From: an uncultured Clostridia bacterium
GTDB lineage: Bacteria; Bacillota; Clostridia; Oscillospirales; Oscillospiraceae
Direction: 5' to 3'
NCBI GenBank assembly: GCA_946539175.1
Contig: CAMNHH010000132.1
Location: 1-5,928, forward strand
DNA length: 5,928 bases
Shown here piece after piece: positions 1 through 4,552 of this stretch (the stretch's first letter is position 1; each line of letters opens with the position of its first letter). A program made the position numbers and the translations under genes. The notes under the pieces are model-generated. The model was not told where the DNA came from and ran no database searches. It worked only from the letters and a program-made list of their open reading frames with translations.

Positions 1-13
1 TATTTACATCAAA

Positions 14-1246
14 TTACTTGATGTTGCCCTGGTAGTCGACAGCGATCTCGACCTCGGGGGCATTCTCGGTGTCGGCGGAGACGGTGATCTCGCCCTTGAA
101 CAGCTTGGCCACCAGCTCGTTGTAGTCAGCCTCGGTGAACTTGCCCTCGGCCCACTGGGTGGAGGCGGGCAGCTGGACGTAGTTCTCGGCGGGAGTCTCG
201 GACACCAGGCCCAGAGTCTCAACCTTGCCGCCCTCGAACTTGCCGGCAGCGATGTTGCCCAGCAGGGTCTTGACGGTGGCGGCCAGGCCCTTCATGGCGG
301 AGGTCACGGTCATGCCTTCGCCGTACTTGGAGTCGATGGTGGGAGCCTGATCCACGTCCACGCCGATGACCTTGGCGTTGGCCTTCTGAGCGGCCTCAGC
401 AGCGGAAGCGTAGATGCCGCCGCCGCAGGCGAACACGACCTGAGTGCCGGCGTTGTACCAGGTGTCCATGTAAGCGGTGATGTCGGCGTCGCCGAAGAAC
501 TGGTTGCCGTAGACGTACTTCAGCTCGATGTCGGCCACGTTGCCCAGCTCCTTGGCAGCGTCATTGACGCCCTGCACGAAGCCGTAGCCGTAGCGAACGA
601 CAGCGGGAACAGCCATGCCGCCCAGGTAGCCGATCTTGGTGTAGCCCAGCTTGACAGCGGCAACACCGGCCATGTAGCCGGCCAGCTCTTCCTGGTAGAC
701 AGCGGAGTACAGGTTGGCGGGATAGACCCAGGAGAAGTCTTTAGCGGTGCCCTTGGCGTCCTGCAGATCGTACTCAGAAACGTCCAGAGCGACGAACTTG
801 ACGTCGGGGTACATCTCAACGGTCTCCACGATGGCGCCGGCAAAAGCGTAGCCGGGCATCAGCAGAACGTTGTAGCCGTCGGCCACAGCCTGGTCGATGG
901 AAGCCACACGAGCCTCGGTGGAGTCACCGGTGGGCTTGTAGTAGGTGAAGTCAACACCGTTGGCCTCGCACCATTCCTTGGCGCCTTCGTAGGTGGCCTG
1001 GTTGAAGGACTCGTCGGTGATATCGCCGTAGTCGGTAACCATAGCGACCTTCATGTCGGTGGCGACAACAGGAGCGTCGGTAGCAGGAGCGTCGGTGGCG
1101 GGAGCATCGGTGGCAGCCTTGGTGTCGCCGTTGTTGGCCTCGGTCTTGGGGGCGTCAGTAGCGGGCTTGTTGTCGGTGCCGGAGCAGCCCACGAACAGAG
1201 CGGCGACCATGGCCAGAACAAGAACGAGCGCAAGAATCTTCTTCAT
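14..1246 (-). CDS. BMP/PnrA-family nucleoside-binding lipoprotein
   Basis: Probable substrate-binding lipoprotein of an ABC transporter, anchored on the outer face of the membrane. The 410-residue protein begins with a lipoprotein signal peptide (MKK, then a hydrophobic stretch from 4) ending in FVGC, with Cys21 the likely lipidated residue. Residues 22-64 are a Thr/Asp/Ala/Pro-rich linker with four TDAP motifs. The BMP-type periplasmic-binding fold follows from about 65: DESFNQ at 78-83, EELAGYMAG at 186-194, GGMAVPAV at 209-216, GFVQG at 222-226, VVFACGGG at 270-277 and VIGVDVDQ at 293-300. Characterised relatives (Treponema PnrA, Bacillus and Streptococcus homologues) bind purine or other nucleosides. 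The neighbouring salvage operon supports that role, but the exact ligand cannot be read from the sequence. It has its own promoter and ribosome binding site. The ATPase and permease genes expected downstream would be beyond the left edge. No terminator is visible in the 13 bases after the stop. Confidence 0.92.
   Translation of the reverse strand: MKKILALVLVLAMVAALFVGCSGTDNKPATDAPKTEANNGDTKAATDAPATDAPATDAPVVATDMKVAMVTDYGDITDESFNQATYEGAKEWCEANGVDFTYYKPTGDSTEARVASIDQAVADGYNVLLMPGYAFAGAIVETVEMYPDVKFVALDVSEYDLQDAKGTAKDFSWVYPANLYSAVYQEELAGYMAGVAAVKLGYTKIGYLGGMAVPAVVRYGYGFVQGVNDAAKELGNVADIELKYVYGNQFFGDADITAYMDTWYNAGTQVVFACGGGIYASAAEAAQKANAKVIGVDVDQAPTIDSKYGEGMTVTSAMKGLAATVKTLLGNIAAGKFEGGKVETLGLVSETPAENYVQLPASTQWAEGKFTEADYNELVAKLFKGEITVSADTENAPEVEIAVDYQGNIK
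1071..1115 (-). repeat. Three tandem 15-bp units in the lipoprotein linker
   Basis: Units GGAGCGTCGGTAGCA (1071-1085), GGAGCGTCGGTGGCG (1086-1100) and GGAGCATCGGTGGCA (1101-1115) lie head to tail, each encoding one ATDAP unit (residues 45-59). Copy changes keep the reading frame, so the length of the linker between lipid anchor and binding domain may vary between strains. Confidence 0.9.
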
Positions 1247-1253
1247 GTTTTTT

Positions 1254-1258
1254 CCTCC
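1254..1258 (-). promoter_or_regulatory. Ribosome binding site of the BMP lipoprotein gene
   Basis: GGAGG on the minus strand, 7 bases before the ATG at 1246. It fixes the start at MKKILAL and excludes the in-frame ATG further upstream at 1339, which would lie upstream of the predicted transcription start. Confidence 0.9.
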
Positions 1259-1283
1259 ATTTTCTAAATCAGATATATATGAC

Positions 1284-1297
1284 AGGCCATAGGGCCT
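1284..1297 (-). other. Short hairpin in the lipoprotein mRNA leader
   Basis: AGGCC (1284-1288) and GGCCT (1293-1297) are complementary around a 4-base loop. The stem lies near the predicted 5' end of the transcript and could stabilise the mRNA or be an operator half-site pair. Five base pairs is little evidence. Confidence 0.3.
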
Positions 1298-1310
1298 CAT
1301 CATCAAACGC

Positions 1311-1339
1311 ATTATGGCACAAACTGTTGAAAAAATCAA
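1311..1339 (-). promoter_or_regulatory. Sigma-A type promoter of the BMP lipoprotein gene
   Basis: On the minus strand TTGATT (1339-1334) and CATAAT (1316-1311) are separated by exactly 17 bp, matching 4 of 6 and 5 of 6 consensus bases. The 40 bp upstream are almost pure A/T, resembling an UP element, which suggests strong expression. Transcription would start near 1304, giving a leader of about 58 bases before the ATG at 1246. Confidence 0.8.
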
Positions 1340-1361
1340 GAGAAACTTTTATTTTTTTCAA
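1327..1361. repeat. Inverted repeat across the -35 region of the lipoprotein promoter
   Basis: TTGAAAAAA (1327-1335) and TTTTTTCAA (1353-1361) form a perfect 9-bp inverted repeat with a 17-bp spacer. The inner half overlaps the -35 box at 1334-1339. It might be a repressor or activator site. Both arms are mostly A/T runs in an AT-rich gap, so chance symmetry is a real alternative. Confidence 0.35.
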
Positions 1362-1384
1362 ATCTTCACATTTATTTTTCTCTT

Positions 1385-1798
1385 TTATTTCATATCCGCG
1401 GGGGAAAAGCTCATTGGCAGCAGCTGCTCCAGGGTCCGGGTCTCAAATTGCTCGTCCTCCCGGGCCAGATAGAGCTTGAAGTCCAGGCCGCAGAACTCCC
1501 GCAGCACCTGGCGGCAGACCCCGCAGGGGGGAAACAGGCCGGTGATCTCCTCCCCTGCCCGGCCGCCCGCCACGGCAATGGCCTCAAAGTCCCGCTGCCC
1601 GTCGTAGACAGCCTTGAACACCGCCACCCGCTCGGCGCAGATGGTGGGGCCGAAGGCGGCGTTCTCAATGTTGCAGCCCTGGTAGATCGTGCCGTCCTTA
1701 CACAGCAGGGCCGCTCCCACGGCAAAGCCGGAATAGGGGACGTAGGCCTTTGCTCTGGCTTCCTTCGCCAGCCGGACCAGTTCTTCGGGTGTCGTCAT
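1385..1798 (-). CDS. cdd: Cytidine deaminase
   Basis: Cytoplasmic zinc hydrolase that deaminates cytidine and deoxycytidine to uridine and deoxyuridine. The 137-residue length fits the small homotetrameric class found in Bacillus. The zinc ligands are Cys54 in TICAER and Cys92 and Cys95 in PPCGVC. Glu56 is the proton shuttle. Asn43 and Glu45 in NIENAAFG bind the ribose by family analogy, and YVPYSGFAVGAAL at 19-31 is the conserved N-terminal segment. The stretch between the two zinc half-sites is about five residues longer than I recall for B. subtilis. It starts within the deoB stop (ATGA) and is the last gene before an AT-rich gap in which no terminator is visible, so some readthrough into the lipoprotein gene is possible. 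Deoxyuridine from this enzyme can feed Tdk, the first gene of the operon. Confidence 0.97.
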   Translation of the reverse strand: MTTPEELVRLAKEARAKAYVPYSGFAVGAALLCKDGTIYQGCNIENAAFGPTICAERVAVFKAVYDGQRDFEAIAVAGGRAGEEITGLFPPCGVCRQVLREFCGLDFKLYLAREDEQFETRTLEQLLPMSFSPADMK

Positions 1799-2964
1799 TC
1801 GAGGATCTCCTCCTTAAAGCTCATGCCCTCGGTTTCCAGGGGGAGGCCGAAGATGTCGCAGACGGTGGCTGCGATGTTGGCAAAGCTGCTGCGGGTGCCC
1901 AGGCAGATGGGCTTCACCTTCTGACCCAGCACCAGCAGGGGGATGTACTCCCGGGTGTGGTCGGTGGTGGCGGTGTAGGCCGGGTCACAGCCGTGGTCGG
2001 CGGTGATCATCACCAGGTCGTCGGGGCCCATCTTCTTCATGAACTCGGGCAGCCAGGCGTCAAACTCCGTCAGGGCGGCGGCGTAGCCGTCGATGTTCCG
2101 GCGGTGACCGTAGAGCATATCGAAGTCCACTAAGTTGATGAAGCACAGGCCGGTGAAGTCCTTGTCGGCGTAGGCCATGGTCTTGGCCATACCGTCGGTG
2201 TTGCCCTTGGTGTAGACGTGCTCCGTGATGCCCTGCCCGGCAAAGATGTCGTAGATCTTGCCCACGGCGATGGAGTCCAGGCCGGCGTCCTTGAAGGCGT
2301 CCAGCATGGTCTTCTTGGGGGGCTCCAGGGAGAAGTCATGGCGGTTGGTGGTGCGGGTATAGTTCCCGTTGCCCCGGCCGATGAAGGGACGGGCAATGAC
2401 CCGGCCCACCCCGTGCTTGCCCCGGAGGATCCGGCGGGCAATGCGGCAGTACTCGTAGAGCTGCTCGATGGGCACCACGTCCTCATGGGCCGCGATCTGG
2501 AACACGGAGTCGGCGGAGGTGTAGACGATCAGGTCTCCGGTCTTCACGTGCTCGTCGCCGTACTCGTTGATGACGGCGGTGCCGGACCAGGGAGCGTTGG
2601 CCAGCACGCCCCGGCCGGTGGCCTCCCGGAAGGGCTTCAGCACCTCCTCGGGGAATCCGTTGGGATAGGTGGGCAGGGGGTCGGGGGAAATGACACCCGC
2701 GATCTCCCAGTGCCCGATGGTGGTGTCCTTGCCCATGGAGGACTCGGCCAGCTTGCCGTAGGCGCCGGTGGGATGCTCCACAGGGCCCAGGAAGTCCAGG
2801 CCGGGGATATTGCCGATGCCGGCTGCCCGCATGTTGGGGATGTTCAGCAGCTTGGACGTGGCGCAGGAGCGCAGGGTGTTGACGTTGTAATCACCGAACT
2901 GATGGGAATCGGGCATCTCCCCCGCCCCGCAGGAGTCCAGCACAAATAAGAATATGCGTTTCAT
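1795..2964 (-). CDS. deoB: Phosphopentomutase (DeoB)
   Basis: Cytoplasmic Mn-dependent mutase of the alkaline phosphatase superfamily. It interconverts ribose-1-phosphate and ribose-5-phosphate, and the deoxy forms, linking nucleoside breakdown to central carbon metabolism. The 389 residues are the usual length. The start MKRIFLFVLDSCGAG is typical of the family. Probable metal and catalytic residues by family pattern: Asp10; Thr81 in MGKDTTIGHWE (the phosphorylated threonine); Asp281 and His286 in VDFDMLYGHRRN; Asp322 and His323 in TADHGCDP; His335 in TDHTREYIP. The cap domain lies between roughly 100 and 220, with the ARPFIGR and TTNRHDFSLEPP stretches (190-215). The loop between the Asp322-His323 pair and His335 looks one residue longer than in remembered E. 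coli and Bacillus sequences. Its stop overlaps the cdd start as ATGA, and the cdd ribosome binding site lies within its last codons. Confidence 0.97.
   Translation of the reverse strand: MKRIFLFVLDSCGAGEMPDSHQFGDYNVNTLRSCATSKLLNIPNMRAAGIGNIPGLDFLGPVEHPTGAYGKLAESSMGKDTTIGHWEIAGVISPDPLPTYPNGFPEEVLKPFREATGRGVLANAPWSGTAVINEYGDEHVKTGDLIVYTSADSVFQIAAHEDVVPIEQLYEYCRIARRILRGKHGVGRVIARPFIGRGNGNYTRTTNRHDFSLEPPKKTMLDAFKDAGLDSIAVGKIYDIFAGQGITEHVYTKGNTDGMAKTMAYADKDFTGLCFINLVDFDMLYGHRRNIDGYAAALTEFDAWLPEFMKKMGPDDLVMITADHGCDPAYTATTDHTREYIPLLVLGQKVKPICLGTRSSFANIAATVCDIFGLPLETEGMSFKEEILE
1809..1815 (-). promoter_or_regulatory. Ribosome binding site of cdd inside deoB
   Basis: AAGGAGG on the minus strand, 10 bases before the cdd ATG and inside the last codons of deoB. 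With the 4-base ATGA overlap this indicates translational coupling of deoB and cdd. Confidence 0.8.
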
Positions 2965-2972
2965 GGGATCAA

Positions 2973-2978
2973 TCCTTT
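2973..2978 (-). promoter_or_regulatory. Ribosome binding site of deoB
   Basis: AAAGGA on the minus strand, 8 bases before the ATG at 2964. It follows the inverted-repeat region directly and stays outside the 9-bp stem. Confidence 0.75.
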
Positions 2979-2988
2979 CCTTTTGAAG

Positions 2989-3052
2989 GGCAACAGGTGC
3001 CAGGCAGCAGACAATCGGAGCGCGTCCCGCCGTATTCCTCCTGCCTGTTGCC
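2989..3052 (-). repeat. Overlapping inverted repeats between deoD and deoB
   Basis: The 109-bp gap between deoD and deoB holds several mutually overlapping inverted repeats. GGCAACAGG (2989-2997) pairs with CCTGTTGCC (3044-3052), a perfect 9-bp stem. CAGGCAG (3001-3007) pairs with CTGCCTG (3041-3047). AATCGG (3013-3018) pairs with CCGATT (3051-3056), and ACAATC (3011-3016) with GATTGT (3069-3074). TTGCCGATT (3048-3056) is nearly repeated as TTGCCTGATT (3063-3072). No T-run follows on the minus strand, so it does not look like an intrinsic terminator. It could be an RNA stem that sets relative deoD/deoB mRNA levels, or a short dispersed intergenic repeat. The sequence shows the symmetry but not the function. 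Confidence 0.6.
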
Positions 3053-3073
3053 GATTCAACTATTGCCTGATTG

Positions 3074-3817
3074 TTACTTCTCTAATTTGACCGCAGTCTC
3101 CAGGGCCACCTGCATCATCTGCTCGAAGCCGGTCTGTCGCTCGTCGGCGGACAGATACTCATGGCGCACCAGCTGGTCGGAGACGGTGCAGATGCACAGG
3201 GCGTTCTTCTTCAGCCGGGCCGCATTCAGATACAGGGCTGCGGATTCCATCTCGATGGCCATGATGCCCATCTTCTGCCAGTTCTTCTTGGGATTCAGGG
3301 CCTCGGGCACGCCTTCGTCGTCGTCATAGAAGAAGTCGGAGGAGAGGATGTTGCCCACGTGATAGACGGCTCCCAGCTCCTCGGCGGACTGGGTGGCGGC
3401 GTGGAGCATCTCATAGGAGCAGATGGGGGCGAAGGTCCCCATCAGGTGGAACTGGGCCTGGTAGTTGGAGTCCATGGAGGCGCCCATGGCCATGACGATG
3501 TCCTTCAGGTTGATGTGGGGCTGGATGGCGCCGGCGGAGCCGATGCGCATGATGTTGCGGACGCCGTAGGCCTCATAGAGCTCCCGGGAATAGATGCCGA
3601 TGGAGGGCATACCCATGCCGGAGGCCATGACGGAGACCCGCACGTCCTTGTAGCTGCCGGTGTAGCCCTGGACGCCCCGGACATTGTTCACCAGCACAGG
3701 ATCCTTGAGAAAATGCTCGGCAATGTATTTGGCCCGCAGGGGATCGCCCGGCATCAGGACCGTCTGGGCGAAATCCGCCGGAGTCGCCTTGATATGGGGG
3801 GTCGGATAGTTCATCAT
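3074..3817 (-). CDS. deoD: Purine-nucleoside phosphorylase, DeoD type
   Basis: Hexameric-type enzyme that splits purine ribo- and deoxyribonucleosides with phosphate to free base and (deoxy)ribose-1-phosphate. It has 247 residues against 239 in E. coli and aligns along its whole length. Visible active-site residues, with family roles from the E. coli enzyme: His8 in PTPHI, Gly24 and Arg28 in MPGDPLR, Arg47, the signature SGMGMPSIGIYSREL at 66-80, Arg91 and Ser94 in RIGSAG, EME at 189-191, Ser213-Asp214 (general acid) and Arg227. Gln215 stands where E. coli has His. Relative to E. coli there is a short acidic/proline insert around 165-182 (YDDDEGVPEALNP). The start is one of two adjacent ATGs; 3817 has the better spacing to the ribosome binding site. 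It lies 6 bp after tdk, so translational coupling is likely. The sugar phosphate it makes is the substrate of the next gene's product, DeoB. Confidence 0.97.
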   Translation of the reverse strand: MMNYPTPHIKATPADFAQTVLMPGDPLRAKYIAEHFLKDPVLVNNVRGVQGYTGSYKDVRVSVMASGMGMPSIGIYSRELYEAYGVRNIMRIGSAGAIQPHINLKDIVMAMGASMDSNYQAQFHLMGTFAPICSYEMLHAATQSAEELGAVYHVGNILSSDFFYDDDEGVPEALNPKKNWQKMGIMAIEMESAALYLNAARLKKNALCICTVSDQLVRHEYLSADERQTGFEQMMQVALETAVKLEK

Positions 3818-3823
3818 CTGTCA

Positions 3824-4420
3824 TCATCCTTTCGTATGCAGTTTCACTTTTTTGTGTTCCCGGATGGCTGCCTGCCAGCAGCGGTGGCACATGGCGATGT
3901 AGCAGTCATTGCCCCCCAGCACCACCTGGGCGCCTTCGGTGACCACGTAGCCGTCACCGTCCACACGGGCGTTGACCGTGGCCTTGGAGCCGCAGTCGCA
4001 GATGGTCTTGATCTCCTGGATGGAGTCCGCCAGCTCAAAGAGCCGACGGCTGCCGGGGAAGAGCTTGGTCTGGAAATCGGAGCGCAGCCCGAAGCAGAGC
4101 ACGGGGACGTCCAGCTCGTCCACGATGCGGCGCAGCTGGTCGATCTGCTCCGGGGTGAAGAACTGGCACTCGTCCACGATGACCACGTCCGCGTGCCGCA
4201 GGGGGAAGAGCTCGAAGAGATCCGCGTCGGGGCCCAGCGCCTCCGCCTCCGCCATGAGGCCGATGCGGGACTTCACCACGGAGGCGCCGTCCCGGTTGTC
4301 GGTGGCAGGCTTGATGAGCCAGACCCGCATGTCGTTCTCTTCATAATTATACTTGGTAATGAGGGCCTGGGCGGTCTTGGATGAGCCCATGGCCCCGTAC
4401 TTGAAATAGAGCTTTGCCAT
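3824..4420 (-). CDS. tdk: Thymidine kinase (type II, TK1-like)
   Basis: Cytoplasmic kinase that transfers phosphate from ATP to thymidine (also deoxyuridine) in deoxynucleotide salvage. The 198-residue length is normal for the family. The P-loop GAMGSSKT is at residues 9-16. VVIVDECQFF at 79-88 gives the Walker B aspartate (Asp83) and the probable catalytic base Glu84. FGLRSDFQTKLFPGS at 110-124 is the conserved segment before the lasso loop. The zinc site shows as Cys141 and Cys143 (CDC) with Cys178 and Cys181 (CHRC). The last position is histidine in the E. coli enzyme, so this is an all-cysteine version. The lasso region (about 150-175, with VTEG and VVLGGND) is complete. It is first in the operon, directly after the promoter, and its stop lies 6 bp before deoD. 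With Cdd next in the pathway, deoxycytidine could reach dUMP through deoxyuridine, which is an inference from gene order. Confidence 0.96.
   Translation of the reverse strand: MAKLYFKYGAMGSSKTAQALITKYNYEENDMRVWLIKPATDNRDGASVVKSRIGLMAEAEALGPDADLFELFPLRHADVVIVDECQFFTPEQIDQLRRIVDELDVPVLCFGLRSDFQTKLFPGSRRLFELADSIQEIKTICDCGSKATVNARVDGDGYVVTEGAQVVLGGNDCYIAMCHRCWQAAIREHKKVKLHTKG
3827..3832 (-). promoter_or_regulatory. Ribosome binding site of deoD
   Basis: AAAGGA on the minus strand, overlapping the end of tdk. It is 9 bases from the first ATG (3817) and 12 from the second (3814), which favours the first of the two adjacent ATG codons. Confidence 0.75.
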
Positions 4421-4428
4421 TGTATCGG

Positions 4429-4433
4429 CCTCC
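4429..4433 (-). promoter_or_regulatory. Ribosome binding site of tdk
   Basis: GGAGG on the minus strand, 8 bases before the ATG at 4420. It supports that ATG as the start. Confidence 0.85.
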
Positions 4434-4455
4434 GAATGCGAATTTTGACAGATAC

Positions 4456-4484
4456 ATTATACAATCTTTTTCCGGGGAGTGCAA
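4456..4484 (-). promoter_or_regulatory. Sigma-A type promoter of the tdk-deoD-deoB-cdd operon
   Basis: On the minus strand a perfect -10 box TATAAT (4461-4456) lies 17 bp downstream of TTGCAC (4484-4479), which matches the first half of the -35 consensus. It sits between the ftsH terminator and tdk. Transcription would start near 4446-4450, giving a leader of roughly 25-30 bases, too short for a riboswitch. The -35 box is the weak part of the call. Confidence 0.8.
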
Positions 4485-4502
4485 CGGCTTTTTGTCTGAA
4501 AG

Positions 4503-4540
4503 CGATAAAAAAACAGGGCTGCGACCCTGTTTTTTTATCG
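4503..4540 (-). terminator. Intrinsic terminator after ftsH, near-symmetrical
   Basis: A perfect 16-bp inverted repeat, CGATAAAAAAACAGGG at 4503-4518 and its complement at 4525-4540, encloses a 6-base loop. On the minus strand the core hairpin ACAGGG/CCCTGT is followed by seven T residues, starting 12 bp after the ftsH stop codon. Because the A-run and T-run mirror each other it could also stop plus-strand transcription, although no plus-strand gene was found here. Confidence 0.95.
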
Positions 4541-4552
4541 TGTTCGGATGCT

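Noticed and set aside
1..13. A terminator after the lipoprotein gene
   Set aside because: Only 13 bases follow the stop and they show no stem. The relevant DNA is outside the window.
1247..1310. A purine-type riboswitch in the lipoprotein leader
   Set aside because: The leader is only about 58 bases and shows one 5-bp stem, not a three-way junction with paired loops.
1247..1339. A 31-codon N-terminal extension of the lipoprotein from an in-frame ATG at 1339
   Set aside because: It would precede the predicted promoter -10 box and transcription start, lacks a ribosome binding site, and would bury the lipoprotein signal peptide.
2218..2949. A 243-codon plus-strand open frame opposite deoB
   Set aside because: A shadow of deoB: low-complexity Gly/Val/His composition and no family resemblance.
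3161..4384. A 407-codon open frame on the plus strand opposite deoD and tdk
   Set aside because: It is antisense to two clearly conserved genes, crosses their junction, and its His/Gly/Val/Asp-rich translation is typical of the complement of GC-rich coding DNA. I saw no recognisable domain or ribosome binding site for it.
4445..4500. Similar short motifs flanking the tdk promoter (TCAGACAAAAAG and TCTGTCAAAATT, minus strand)
   Set aside because: Short, imperfect and AT-rich. Not convincing as an operator pair without comparison to relatives.
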